Assembly: GCF_009617585.1 (NCBI RefSeq)
Contig: NZ_WIXI01000040.1
Coordinates: 62,001 to 126,000 of the forward strand
Origin: Endobacterium cereale
GTDB taxonomy: Bacteria; Pseudomonadota; Alphaproteobacteria; Rhizobiales; Rhizobiaceae
Length of the DNA: 64,000 nucleotides
Direction: 5' to 3'
How positions within the stretch are numbered: position 1 is the stretch's first letter; every line of letters starts with the position of its first letter. The translations under genes and the position numbers were made by a program. The notes under the pieces were generated by a model. It did no database searches and had not been told where the DNA came from. It saw nothing but the letters and a program-made list of their open reading frames with translations. Positions 25,661-36,700 of the stretch are shown here, one piece after another.

Positions 25661-25672
25661 GTCACGCAAGCG

Positions 25673-28600
25673 TCAAGCTGCCTGATAGGCGGCGATGATG
25701 GCTTCCACCTGCTTGTCGTTCATGGCCGTAAGCTGCTTATCGGTCAGTTCGCCAAGACGGTCCTTGCCAAGGCTTGCGATATCTTCGGTCGATAGGCCGG
25801 CAAGTGCCTTGACGTTGATCGCTGCGATGTCTTCGGCCGAGAACTGCTTGATGAAGTCAGTTGCCAGTCCCGCAATCTGGGCGGCGGTCATGACGCCGAC
25901 CTGGCTGGTCGTCAGTTCCGCAACCTGGGTAAGCGACATGTTGCTGATCTGGTCGGCAGTCAGACCGACCACAGCCTTGTTGCTCAGCTTGGCGATGTCA
26001 CCAGTGTCGAACTCCTTGATCTGGTCCGTGCTCAGAGCGCCAACTTGGCTGGCGGTCAGTGCGCCGAGCTGGGTGTCGCCCAGTGCCTTGATCCCGGCCG
26101 TGCTCAGGTTTTTGATCTGGCTGGTGCTCAGTGAAGCGACCTGGGTATCCGACAGCTTTTCGACCTGGGCAGCGACCAGGCCGCCGATAACCGTGTCGGA
26201 AAGGCCCGTAATCGCCTTGGCGTTGATTGCGCCAAGCTGGTCTGCCGACAGGTCCGAGGCGGCCTGGAAGCCGGCAAGCTGCTTGGCTGTCAGGGTGCCC
26301 ATCTGCGTGGCGCTGATGGTTGCCGTCTTGGTCGTGCCCAGATCTTTGATCTGATCGGCAGTCAGGCCGGTGAAGCCTTTCGCGCTGAGCTTGTCCAGCT
26401 TGACCTCTGCGAGCTGTTCATTCGACAGGCCGGTGACCTGCGAAGCCGAAAGAGCGGCAAACTGCTCGTCTCCGAACTCTTTGATCTGGGCAGGGCTCAG
26501 CACGTCGATCTGAGCATTGCTGAGACCGCTGATCTGTGCGGCCGTCAGGGCTTCCTTGATATCGCCCGCTGCGATGTCTTCCAGGATGGCGGTCGACAGG
26601 CCGGAGATCGCCTTGGTGCTGATAGCGGCAGTCTGTTCCTTGGTCAGGCCGCCTTCGCCGAGCCCTGCCACCTGCTTGGCGGTAAGGTTCTTGACCTGAT
26701 CGGTCGTCAGCGTTTTCGTCTGGGTTGCCGTCAGGTCGTTCTGGATCTGATCGGCGGTCAGGCCGGAGATCGCCTTGACGGAGATCTTGGTGAGGTCGAT
26801 CTTCGCGAACTGCTCTTCGCTCAACGCGGAGACCTGCGTTGCCGTGAGAGAGCCGATCTGCTCGGCCATGTCCTCGATCTGGTCAGGCGTCAGCTTGGCG
26901 ATCTGGGCATTGCTGAAACCGGCGACCTGCGGTGCCTTCAGGGCCTTGATCTGCGCCTCACCAAAACCTTCCAGCGCTGCATCGGTCAGGCTGCCGATCG
27001 CCTTGGCGTTGATGGCACCTACCTGATCATCGCTGAGGCCGGTGATCTGGGTTTTTGTCAGAGCGGCGACCTGCTTGTTGGTCATGGCTGCGAAATGGGC
27101 CGGCTGCAGCTTGTCGATCTGCGCGTCGGAAAGGGCGCCAACCGCGTCCGCAGACAGACCGGCAAATGCCTTGGTGTTGATCGCACCGATCTCGTCGTCC
27201 GAGAACAGCGCGATATCGGCAGCGTCGAGAGCGCCGAGCTGTGTTGCGGTCATGGCTGCGACCTGTTCCTGCGAGATTGCAGTAACCTGTGTCGTGCCGA
27301 GGCCGCCGATCTGGCCTGCGGTCAGTCCGGCCACGCCCTTGGCGCTGATCTTGCTGACGTCGATTTCAGCCAGCTGTTCGTTGCTGAGTGCTGCCACCTG
27401 GGTGGAGGTCAGGGCTGCGATCTGATCGGCGGAGAATTCCTTGATCTGTGCCGGTTCGAACGCCTTGATCTGCTTTGCGCTGAGAGCCGCGACCTGTGTC
27501 GTCGAGAAGGCATCCTTGAGGTCTGCTGCGGCGATCTTCTTGATGAATTCGTCGGACAGGCCGGAGACCGACTTGACGTTGATGGCGGCGATCTGGGTCT
27601 TGGTCAGGCTTTCCGGTGCGAAGCCTGCGACCTGTTTTGCGGTCAGCGAACCCATGTGGGTGGTGGTCAGGTCTGCGAGCTGGTCAGTAGACAGCTTTTC
27701 GATCTGGCCCGCTGTCAGTCCGGTGACGCCCTTGGCGCTGAGCTTTTCGATGTTGAGGTTGGTAATGTTGTCGGTGCTGACGGCGGCAACCTGCGTTGCG
27801 GTCAGGGCTGCGAACTGGTCATCGCTGAAACCGGCCAGCTGTTCGCCGGAGAATGCCTGGATCTGCTTGGTGGAAAGTGCGGCAACCTGGGCGCCGGAGA
27901 AGACGTCCTTGACGGTGGCAGCGGTGATGCCGCTGATGACGCCTTCGGCCAGACCGGAGATCGACTTGGCGCTGATGGCCTTGATCTGGTCGTTGGTGAG
28001 GTCGCCGGCTCCGAAGGCTGCGATCTGCTTGGCGTTCATCGCCGGGATCTGGGTCGCGGTGTCGAACGTCTTGGTCTTGGTGTCGGAAAGACCCTCGATC
28101 TGGCCTGCGGTCAGTCCGGCCACGCCCTTGGCGCTGATCTTAGTCAGGTCGATCTTGTCGAGCTGTTCGCTTGTGAGAACGGAAACCTGCGACGAGGTCA
28201 GGGCTGCAACCTGGCCATCACCGGTCAGCTTTTCGAACTGCGCTGGCGTCAGAGCCTTGATCTGGTTGAGGCTGAATGCAGAGATCTGCGCAGGCTTGAG
28301 CGCGGCCAGGTCGGTATCGCCGAGTGCGGCAACAGCATCGGTCGCCATGCCGGAGATTGCCTTGGCACTGATGGCTCCGATTTCGGCATCGCTGAAGCGG
28401 CCGATGTCGTCAGCGGTGAGACCGCTGATCTGTGCCGCACTGAGCGAGGCAATCTGGGTTTCGTCGAGTGCTGTAACCTGAGCGTCCGTCAGGGCGCTCA
28501 TCTGCGTGGAAGACAGTGCCGCGATCTGCGCGGTCGAAAACAGCGCGATCTTGCTGTCGGCGATGGCGGCGATCTGTTCTGCCTTGAGGCCGACCATGGA

Positions 28601-28801
28601 CTTGGCGGAAATCGCCTTCAGCTGGTCGTCGGTCAAAACGTCAACGTGATCGGCGTTGATTGCGCCAAGCTGCGCGGAGCTCAGGACTTTGACCTGGTCT
28701 GCCGAGAGGGCCTTCACATCGTCTTCGTTAAGGGTTGCGATCGTTGCCGTGGACAGCTTCTGGATCTGAGCTGTCGAAAAAGAAGAGATAATCGATGTCA
28801 T
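25673..28801 (-). CDS. 1042-residue octapeptide-repeat protein, probable type I secretion substrate
   Basis: Nearly the whole chain is a tandem 8-residue unit, consensus ALSxxQIx (leucine at 2, Ser/Thr at 3, Gln at 6, Ile/Val/Leu at 7), for example ALSADQVK, VLSSAQLG, VLTDDQLK. S/T-x-x-Q/E is a helix capping-box pattern, so each unit may form a short helix in a long solenoid. There is no Cys or Trp, one Tyr (1039) and two Arg (135, 1015). A larger period is marked by SAKGVAGLTAGQI-like blocks at residues 223, 355, 486, 674 and 805. No N-terminal signal peptide is seen. It lies downstream of the type I secretion genes on the same strand. I do not recognise a named family. Confidence 0.85.
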   Translation of the reverse strand: MTSIISSFSTAQIQKLSTATIATLNEDDVKALSADQVKVLSSAQLGAINADHVDVLTDDQLKAISAKSMVGLKAEQIAAIADSKIALFSTAQIAALSSTQMSALTDAQVTALDETQIASLSAAQISGLTADDIGRFSDAEIGAISAKAISGMATDAVAALGDTDLAALKPAQISAFSLNQIKALTPAQFEKLTGDGQVAALTSSQVSVLTSEQLDKIDLTKISAKGVAGLTAGQIEGLSDTKTKTFDTATQIPAMNAKQIAAFGAGDLTNDQIKAISAKSISGLAEGVISGITAATVKDVFSGAQVAALSTKQIQAFSGEQLAGFSDDQFAALTATQVAAVSTDNITNLNIEKLSAKGVTGLTAGQIEKLSTDQLADLTTTHMGSLTAKQVAGFAPESLTKTQIAAINVKSVSGLSDEFIKKIAAADLKDAFSTTQVAALSAKQIKAFEPAQIKEFSADQIAALTSTQVAALSNEQLAEIDVSKISAKGVAGLTAGQIGGLGTTQVTAISQEQVAAMTATQLGALDAADIALFSDDEIGAINTKAFAGLSADAVGALSDAQIDKLQPAHFAAMTNKQVAALTKTQITGLSDDQVGAINAKAIGSLTDAALEGFGEAQIKALKAPQVAGFSNAQIAKLTPDQIEDMAEQIGSLTATQVSALSEEQFAKIDLTKISVKAISGLTADQIQNDLTATQTKTLTTDQVKNLTAKQVAGLGEGGLTKEQTAAISTKAISGLSTAILEDIAAGDIKEALTAAQISGLSNAQIDVLSPAQIKEFGDEQFAALSASQVTGLSNEQLAEVKLDKLSAKGFTGLTADQIKDLGTTKTATISATQMGTLTAKQLAGFQAASDLSADQLGAINAKAITGLSDTVIGGLVAAQVEKLSDTQVASLSTSQIKNLSTAGIKALGDTQLGALTASQVGALSTDQIKEFDTGDIAKLSNKAVVGLTADQISNMSLTQVAELTTSQVGVMTAAQIAGLATDFIKQFSAEDIAAINVKALAGLSTEDIASLGKDRLGELTDKQLTAMNDKQVEAIIAAYQAA

Positions 28802-29499
28802 TTTGCGGGCCTATGATTGTTTCTTTGCAGTTGAACTATCCCAGACAAGAAACATCGAACCATCCGACAGTGACACGAAGCAAATCTCGTACGAAAAATC
28901 GTAAAACTTTGCGGCGGGTCTCGAACAAGCCTTATGTTTCTGAAGTTTCTGGTGAATGGAAGTAGACCGAAACATGGCTCGCCCGAGCCGCAGCGCTGGA
29001 AGGACATCATGTTCAAGTGCCGAAAGCACCTGCTCCAGTCGCGTGTACTCAAAAACCGGACCGCAAAGAGCGACTTGGTCTTCTACCCAGACGTAACTTG
29101 ATTGATGAGATTCGTCTGGCTGCAGCCAAGATAAATTTGCCGAATTAATTTTGGATTAAAGTAAAGCATGAGTTGTAGTTACGTGATGCGGGAAAAATCT
29201 GCTCGAAAGCCAGCAAAATCAATGGCGTTGCAAATGATGCCAAAAAAAGTTTTTCTTTGACGGTTCAAGACGGCTTGCTTTCCAAGCATTGATGGCGGTT
29301 GTCGTGGAAATCGATTCGTCATTAACGAATTTCATGGCGTTCTATAAAGTAAAAGCCGGAAAAATAATTTTTCGAAGTCAAAGGATGTCGATATCTACAG
29401 CGATGCTTTCGAAGTATATGTTTTTGCTAATAAGCCTCACGGTGTCCCATAAGCGGAGTTCATCTCCGTAATGGTGTATGATTCAATCGCGGTGCTAAG
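28802..29499. other. Intergenic stretch upstream of the octapeptide-repeat gene
   Basis: About 700 bases, AT-rich in its second half (29140-29430), with only short unconvincing frames. The proximal part should hold the promoter of the repeat gene, but I see no clear -35/-10 pair or ribosome site motif worth naming. Confidence 0.5.
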
Positions 29500-30000
29500 A
29501 GGTTTCCATACACCGTCAGGAATTGAGCGGCGAGGAATGGGCGGTCTTCGCGCCTCTGCTTCCGAGCAAGAGCCCGGTGTTGAGCTAGTTGACGAACGCC
29601 GAGTGATCAGCAGCATCCTTTGGCGGCTTCGAACTGGTTCATCGTGGCGGGATGTGCCCGAACGATATGGGCCACGCACCACGCTCTACAATAGGTTTAC
29701 CCCTGGCGCAAACTAGGTGTCTGGCATCGACGTTCTAGCGCTGTTTGAGAGCGTTACGATGGAGACAGCGGCATGATCGACAAGGGCATATGATACCGAC
29801 GCTATTCGCGGCTTCGCCGAGCAACGCAAATGCTGGGCGCGAAAGCCAACCGCAAACTGGCCTTCAGCTTCAGCCGATGGGTCTATCGTCATCGTAATCT
29901 CTGGAGCGGTTCTTCGATAGCATCGAGTAGATGCGCGGCTTGGACACACGATATGATCGCCGCGCGCTCAGCATTGAGGAGGCGAAGCGCGTGTCGTCGC
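29500..30000 (+). pseudogene. IS5-family transposase remnant, frameshifted and internally deleted
   Basis: Pieces of one transposase appear in different frames. LSGEEWAVFAPLLPSK begins near 29526; in another frame VDERRVISSILWRLRTGSSWRDVPERYGPRTTLYNRF runs to about 29700 (shown in part: WRDVPERYGPRTTLYNRF), then WRKLGVWHR; near 29886 VYRHRN continues as LERFFDSIE and after a stop TRYDRR. These match the order of DUF4096/IS5-type (IS427-like) transposases, but the central catalytic part is missing. No intact terminal repeats were identified. It lies between the secretion genes and the repeat gene. Confidence 0.7.
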
Positions 30001-30188
30001 AAAGCACCACGGCGGCGTTTCAGCGCTCTGGCGCAAGTTTCTCGATTACTTCGGAGCTGAACTGGTATGGAACTCGGTGTCATCCGATTGGAGGCGTCCG
30101 GGGAGCGCCTCCATTGCCAACATTCGCGAGCTTTCAAAACTGAACTGAGCATGCCAAAGCGATCAGAAGGGTGTCTTTTTACCAATCT

Positions 30189-31385
30189 TTATCGCTCGCG
30201 CAGCGCTTCGCCCGCTTTGTTGAATGGCTTGATGAGATAGTCGAGCACGGTCTTTTCGCCCGTATCGATATCGACGGTGGCAATCATGCCGGGCGCGATC
30301 GGGTTGCGCTGGCCGGCCTTGCCGATCAGGGCGTCGCTGTCGGTCTGGACGAAGACGCGGTAATAATACACTTCCGGATCCACCTCATCCTGGATCGTGT
30401 CCGGCGAAATGGCGATAACCTTGCCTTCAAGAGCCCCGTAAATCGAATAGTCGTAGGCGGTTATCTTGACGGTCGCCCTCTGATCCGGATGGATGAAAGC
30501 AATGTCGCGCGGCGAGATCCTTGCTTCCACCAGCAACTGGTCGCCCAATGGGATGATGTCCATGAGCTTGCCATTGGGTGGCACGACGCCACCGATCGTC
30601 GACACCTCGATATTCTTGACAATGCCGCGGACCGGCGATCGGACGGTCAACCTTGAAAGGCTGTCCCGACGACCGGCAACGACCGAACGCAACGAATTGA
30701 CTTCGGCATTGGCCTTCGACAATTCTTCACGGGCCTGCACAATATATTGTGCACTCGTCTCCACCTTTTTGAGTTCAAGTTGCGCAAGTTGCTGCTCCAG
30801 CCTCAGGATCTCGACAGTGCTGGCCGCGCCTATTCCCGACAGTTCCTGATTGACGGCAAGTTCTTTTTTTGCAAGGGCGACGGATTTGTCGATCCAGCTG
30901 AGCGTTTCCTGCAAGTTGCGTTGACGCGCCTCGTATAATTGTGTTTCGCTGGCGATGAGGGCGGGCTCGTCCTGCAACTCATCGGGAAAAGACAGGGGCT
31001 GATCGTTTACCTCCGCGATCAGCCGTGCAGCGCTTGCGAGTGCTGCGCGGTATTTCGCCGACGCTTCTCCGACGCCGGACTGTGTTATGGCCGGGTCGAA
31101 CTGGGCAATCATCTGCCCGGCTTCAACAATCTGGTTTTCGCGCACTTCGAGTTTTGACACAATGCCGCCTTCGAGAGACTGCACGACCTGTTCCTTGCTG
31201 ATTGGAACGACCCTGCCGGTGCCCGTCGAAACCTCGTCGAGAACAGCATAGTTCGCCCATATTAAGCCGGTCGAGAGCAGCAGGGTCAGCACCAGTACGA
31301 CGCGTTTGGCGCGCGTCAGCTTGACACTGTCATCACCACCATGCTGCCAGCTTTCAAGCTCTGGCTGTTGAAAAAACGCCGCCAT
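30189..31385 (-). CDS. HlyD-family membrane fusion protein of a type I secretion system
   Basis: A 398-residue protein with one membrane span near residues 27-46 (VVLVLTLLLSTGLIWANYAV), then biotinyl-lipoyl-like half (VVPISKEQVVQSLEGGIVSKLEVRENQIV...), a long helical hairpin and the closing LTVRSPVRGIVKNIEVSTIGGVVPPNGKLMDIIP region of HlyD/LapC adaptors. It bridges the inner-membrane ABC exporter to an outer-membrane TolC channel, which is not in the window. Its ATG overlaps the exporter stop (TGATG), showing coupling. Confidence 0.9.
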   Translation of the reverse strand: MAAFFQQPELESWQHGGDDSVKLTRAKRVVLVLTLLLSTGLIWANYAVLDEVSTGTGRVVPISKEQVVQSLEGGIVSKLEVRENQIVEAGQMIAQFDPAITQSGVGEASAKYRAALASAARLIAEVNDQPLSFPDELQDEPALIASETQLYEARQRNLQETLSWIDKSVALAKKELAVNQELSGIGAASTVEILRLEQQLAQLELKKVETSAQYIVQAREELSKANAEVNSLRSVVAGRRDSLSRLTVRSPVRGIVKNIEVSTIGGVVPPNGKLMDIIPLGDQLLVEARISPRDIAFIHPDQRATVKITAYDYSIYGALEGKVIAISPDTIQDEVDPEVYYYRVFVQTDSDALIGKAGQRNPIAPGMIATVDIDTGEKTVLDYLIKPFNKAGEALRER

Positions 31386-33676
31386 CAGATATCCGCCTCC
31401 ACACTGCGCATCTGGTTCTTGCCCCGGGCTCGAGGCTTGGCCGATGCGGCTTTTGCCCGTTTTTCCGGCCTGCCCTCCGGCTCTTTGGTGGCGGGGGATG
31501 CCGCGCCCTTCTCGATTGCCGGTGGCGGAGCAGCCGCAGGTGTACCGCGAAGCCTTGTGAGAACATCGGATTTCGGCGCATCCAGAACAATCCGACCGTT
31601 CTCAAGCATCACGGCGCGCTCGACAACGTCAAGCATCCGCATGCGATGGGTGGCGACGATAACGGTCTTGCCTTTGCTCCAGGTCTTGAACCGCGTGATG
31701 AAATCACGTTCCGCGGCCTCGTCGAGCGAGGCGGTCGGTTCATCGAGCAGGATGATGTTCGGATCCCTGATGATCAGCCGTGACAACAACAAGGCCTGCT
31801 GCTGTCCGCCGGACAGGCCGCGACCGCCTTCATCGATGATGTGGTCGAGGCCATCGGGAAGTTGCCGGATGAACTGGTCGGCACCACTGACTGCGAGCGC
31901 ATTGAGCAATGCAGTCTGCGGCGCATCGGGAGCGCCGAGCATGGCGTTTTCCCGTATCGTTCCATGAAACAGCCGCGCGTTCTGAGACATGATGCCGATA
32001 TCACGCCTCAAATCATGCGGATCGATGTGAGACATCATAAGATTGTCGACAAGCGCTTCACCCGAACTCGGCTCGATCATGCCGGATAAAGCCATGAGAA
32101 GTGTCGATTTGCCGGCACCGTTTTTGCCGAGCAATCCGACGGTCTGGCCGGCAGCCACGGAAAAACTGCCCAGCGTCAGCGCCGGTTTTCCTTCCGGCAG
32201 GCCGTAATGGAATGTTGCGGACCTGAACTGGTAATGGCCAGCCAGGCCAGTGACGCTTATCCGCCGTTCGGCCTGCGGATGATCGGTGGGAAGTTCCATG
32301 ATGGAATTCAGACCTTGCATCCCGATTTTCGCGTGCTGATAGCGGCTGAGAACGCCGGTAACCTGTCCCATTGGCCCCATCATTCGAGAGCCCAGGATTG
32401 AGCAGGCTACCAGCGCACCTGTCGTCATGTCGCCTGCCATCACCATGGGCGCGCCGCAAAAGACGATCACCGCGAACACTGCCGTCTGGATGGCATGCGA
32501 CCAGCTTGAAAGCGTGCCGGTCAGCGCGCGTAGTCGCATGTTGGCCTCGGCGGTGGCGGAATTATAGCTGTTCCATCGTTGACGGAATATTTTCTCCGCC
32601 TGCAGCGCCTTGATATCCTCGCCTCCCTGGACGGATTCGACCAGCATTGCGTTTCGAAGCGAGGATTCGCGCATAGCCAGATTGGCCATGCTTTTCAGTT
32701 TTGGCTGTGCCAGCAGGCCGGGCAAAACCATCAGGAAAAGCGCGATGGCAGGTATGATGGCCAGTGCGCCGCCAATATACCAGAACACTACCAGAAAGAT
32801 CAGAAAGAAGGGAATATCGGCGACCGCCGCGACGGTCGTGGATGTGAACAGTTCGCGCACCTGCTCAAGTTCGCGCAGCTGCGATATGAAGGTCCCGGTC
32901 GCTTTCGGTCGGGCCTGGCTTTTCACCTCGAGCGCATGTCCGAACACGCGATCGGATACCTTGATGTCGGCGCGCTTGCCCAGCACATCGATGATCCCCG
33001 TGCGGACCTGCCTCATGATGAAATCGAAGACAATGGCGAGAATAACGCCACTGAACAGAACGGTGAGCGTTGAATAGGACTGGGCAGGCACGGCACGATC
33101 ATAGACCTGCATCGAGAATATGACACCCGCGAGAGACAAGCTGTTGGCGACGAGAGTGGCAAGCAGGACATACCAATAGGGTCTGATGTCAGGCAATACG
33201 GCAGTGCGAAACCAACTCTTCTGGTTGCGGGCGGTGAAGGGATCGACGCGGGCATCCTTGCCGTCACGGGCATCGCGGGCAATCAGGAGATAGGCAATGC
33301 TGTCCTTGAGATCAGCGATCGGGATTGTCGTCCATTGGCCATTGTCGCCGCCATATATCAAGGTGGTCCGGTGGCCATTCACCGCCGTCACCAAGGCGAC
33401 AGCACCATCCCGGAACTGGATAAGCATCGGCAATCGCCGGGTGTTGATGCCCGTTGCGGTCGGCTCGACCGCCCGGATTTCGATGCCGAACCGGCGAGCG
33501 AGCCGTTCTATGCGCTGGATGGGGGCAACGTTTTCCTCGGTGATCGCGTAATAGCTTGCCGCGAATTTCGAGTGAGGAATACCCAGCCTCTGGGCAAGAT
33601 GTCCGAGGACTTCAACCCACGCATCCGCCGGGACCTCGGCTCCCCCGATTTTGGCAGTGATCACCGACTGAACCAT
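31385..33676 (-). CDS. Type I secretion ABC exporter with degenerate peptidase domain (HlyB/LapB-like)
   Basis: A 763-residue exporter: a C39-peptidase-like domain at 1-130 without the catalytic cysteine, a six-span membrane domain about 160-440, and an ATPase with GKNGAGKST, LSGGQQQALLLSRL, NIILLDEPTASLD and VATHR. The Cys-less C39-like domain marks exporters of unprocessed RTX or Ig-repeat adhesins. The C-terminus carries an unusual basic Ala/Pro/Lys tail of about 60 residues. It sits between the adhesin and its fusion protein, so the adhesin is the expected cargo. Confidence 0.92.
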   Translation of the reverse strand: MVQSVITAKIGGAEVPADAWVEVLGHLAQRLGIPHSKFAASYYAITEENVAPIQRIERLARRFGIEIRAVEPTATGINTRRLPMLIQFRDGAVALVTAVNGHRTTLIYGGDNGQWTTIPIADLKDSIAYLLIARDARDGKDARVDPFTARNQKSWFRTAVLPDIRPYWYVLLATLVANSLSLAGVIFSMQVYDRAVPAQSYSTLTVLFSGVILAIVFDFIMRQVRTGIIDVLGKRADIKVSDRVFGHALEVKSQARPKATGTFISQLRELEQVRELFTSTTVAAVADIPFFLIFLVVFWYIGGALAIIPAIALFLMVLPGLLAQPKLKSMANLAMRESSLRNAMLVESVQGGEDIKALQAEKIFRQRWNSYNSATAEANMRLRALTGTLSSWSHAIQTAVFAVIVFCGAPMVMAGDMTTGALVACSILGSRMMGPMGQVTGVLSRYQHAKIGMQGLNSIMELPTDHPQAERRISVTGLAGHYQFRSATFHYGLPEGKPALTLGSFSVAAGQTVGLLGKNGAGKSTLLMALSGMIEPSSGEALVDNLMMSHIDPHDLRRDIGIMSQNARLFHGTIRENAMLGAPDAPQTALLNALAVSGADQFIRQLPDGLDHIIDEGGRGLSGGQQQALLLSRLIIRDPNIILLDEPTASLDEAAERDFITRFKTWSKGKTVIVATHRMRMLDVVERAVMLENGRIVLDAPKSDVLTRLRGTPAAAPPPAIEKGAASPATKEPEGRPEKRAKAASAKPRARGKNQMRSVEADI

Positions 33677-33746
33677 ATCGTTTTCCTCCTCGATGGACGG
33701 ATCAGGACAGAAAATCCTGATCCGTTTCAGTGTGTCGGTTCATTTG

Positions 33747-36700
33747 TCAGACAACGGGCAACTGGTTCAGTTCGTCATGATTATGGATCGGTTCGAACGG
33801 ATCAAGCGGTGGTGGGGTCTCGCTTGTTTCGGCAAATGTGACGGGTGCCGGTTCCGCACCCGTGGATTGTGCTGGGTCGGTGTCGAGCGGTCCGTCCACA
33901 GGCTCGCCGCCCTGCTGCGTCAATGCCGCCAGGTCTATCTCTTGCCCGCCATCATCGATCGTCAGATCATCCGCGTTGATATCCGCCGACGCGATTTGCT
34001 GATCTCCGCCAGTGCCCAGGTCGACATTCAGTTCGACATTCAGGTCGATATTCGACGGATCGCCGTCATGGACGGTCAGGTCATCCCCAGTGTTGATGTC
34101 TGCCGACAGGATCTGCTGATCTTCACCGAGGTTGAGGCCGAGGCCGAGGTCCAGATCCACACCGGTATGTGCCGGATCGCCGTGGTCGGCGGTCGGGTCG
34201 GCCAATAGCGACAGCGCAATGAGGTCGTCGCCGGCAAACCCCTGATCCTCCGCCAGGGCGAAGGTTGCCTGCGGACCGCCGGGGTAACCCAGCGTGACCG
34301 TCAAGGTGGCAGTGTCGGTCGAACCATCCGGGGAGGCGATCGTGTATGTGAACACGTCCTGAGCGCCGTTGCTACCCGTAAATACCCGGTCGGGAACATA
34401 GGTATAGCTGCCGTTCCGGTTGATGGTCAGGGTGCCGTAATCGCCATCGATCACCGTGCTCGTCGCCAAAATCGGCGTCTGATCGACACTGGCGACAACG
34501 GTCCCGGCAACGGTGATGTCGCCGGTCAGAACATTACCGGTCAAGGACCCGCTCACATCACGATAGTCAGTGATCGTGTTCGATGTCGTCTGGACAGTGA
34601 TGTTGGCCAGGGCCGACAGGTTCAGCACGGCGCCGGAATTTCCGAGCACGACGTAATAGGTGCCACCGCCCTGAAACTGAGGAAGTGCCACCGACGGGCC
34701 CGACCAGCTGGAAAGAAGGCCGAGAAGACCAGGGCTGTAGTCGAGCCAATTGGGCAGTTGATACACAAGCTGGGCCTGAGTCGATCCCGTGTCGGCCCGG
34801 TAGACATAAAGATCGTAGTCGTTGTCGCCGATCAGCGACAGCGAAAGAAGTGCATTGCCGCCGCCGCTCAGGCTGACCTGCTGCGTGGTGTTTTGCGCGA
34901 CATTGAACTGCAAGGCGGTCTGGCCCGCCAACAGCGAGACATCGACAGCTCCTGCCAGAACACCCAGGCTCAGGACGGAGGTCGCCTGGCCTGTCTGTTG
35001 TGGCTGGGCAGCCGTGACCGGCGTCACGGTGAGGTTCAATGTGGCCGCGTCATTGATAGCGTCGAGGTTGAATATGCGCACGGGACCGAGGTTGCGTGTG
35101 GCGGTGTTGCCGGCTGCGTCCGTTTGCCGGACCTGGACGTTGAATGTGCCAACCCCCAGTTCGAAACCGGCGCCACTCCCATTGGTCCAGCTCAACCCGC
35201 CATTCGTGCTGTATTGCCAGGTCGCACCAGGCTCGATGCCGCTGACCAGGATAGTACCATCTGTGCTGATGCCATCGCCGATCGTGCCCGTATCGTTTTC
35301 GAAGGCAACGACCGGGACCATCGGCACGATGGTATCGACGACGGCGGTTACGGTTGTCGGAGTTGCGGTATTTCCGGCGATATCTGTGATTGCTGCTGTG
35401 ACGGAGAGGGTTAATCCGCTTGCCGGTGTTGGCACGGTGGTTGCGACGACACCGGCTGCGATCTGTGCGGCGGTGAGGACGATGGCGGTGCCGTTGACGG
35501 TCAGCGTGTCGCCGGCGGCAGCACCTGTGCCGGCAAGGCTGACGGAGACTGGTACGGTGCCGCCGGCCCCTTCGGCGGCGTTGATGAAGCCATCGCCGTT
35601 GCCGAGGGTGACGGTGACCTGTCCGGGTGCGGTGAGGTCGACGACGGCTGTGGTGGTGGCGGTGGGCGAGGCGTTGCCGGCGGCATCGGTGAGCGATGCC
35701 GTGACGGTCAGGGTTGCACCATTGCCGAGGGCGGGAACGGTTGTCGTCGCAACACCGGCTGTGATCTGTGCCTGAGTGAGGGTGATGACGGTACCATTGA
35801 CGGTCAGCGTGTCGCCGGCCACGGCATTGGTTCCGGCAAGGCTGACCGAGACGGGCACGGTGTTGCCGACAACTTCACTCGGTCCGAGCACGCCATCGCC
35901 ATTGCCGAGCGTTACCACCGGCAGGCCGGGGGCGCTGATGTCGACGATCGCCGAAGCGTTAGCGATCGGTGAGCTGTTGCCGGCAATGTCGGCGAGAGAT
36001 GCGGTGACCGACAGTGCCTGGCCGTTGACCGGTGCCGACAATGCCGTCGTCACCACGCCGGCTGTGATCTGTGCCTGAGTGAGGACGATGTCGGTGCCGT
36101 TGACGGTCAGCGTGTCGCCGGCGACAGCACCGGTGCCGACAAGGCTGAGCGAAACGGTGACCTGGCCGTTGGTTATCTCGCCGGCCACGATATAGGCATT
36201 GCCATCGCCGATGCTGATGGCGGGGGCGGTTGGGGCGATAAAGTCTGCCACGGCTGTGGCTGTGACGACCGGCGAGCTTATATTGGCGCTGTCGGTCAGT
36301 GATGCGGTCACCGTCAAGGTTGCGCCATTGAGCGGAGCCGGCACCGTCGTCACCACCACGCCGGCGTCTATCTGTGCCTGGGTGAGGGTGCTCGTCGCAC
36401 CGTTGATGGTCAACGTATCACCGGCAACGGCGCCGGTTCCGGCAAGCGAGATCGAGACAGGAACGGTGTTTCCGGTTGCTTCGGCCGCATTGATGAAGCC
36501 GTCGCCATCGCCGAGCGTGATTGTCGGAGCGCCGAGAAGGTCGGTATCGACCACCGCCGAGACCGTTGTCGGAGCCGAGATGTTGCCCGCCAGGTCGGTC
36601 AGTGTTGCCGTGACGATGAGGGTTTGCCCGTCGGCAGGTGTCGGCAACGTCGTTGTCACCACGCCGGCCGTGATCTGGGCGGCAGTGAGCACGATGGCCG

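Noticed and set aside
27095..28816. A 573-codon and other long plus-strand frames opposite the octapeptide-repeat gene
   Set aside because: They mirror the repeat units in reverse; Cys/Arg/Gly-rich product with no motif.
29289..29471. A 60-codon plus-strand frame before the IS remnant
   Set aside because: AT-rich, no motif and no ribosome site.
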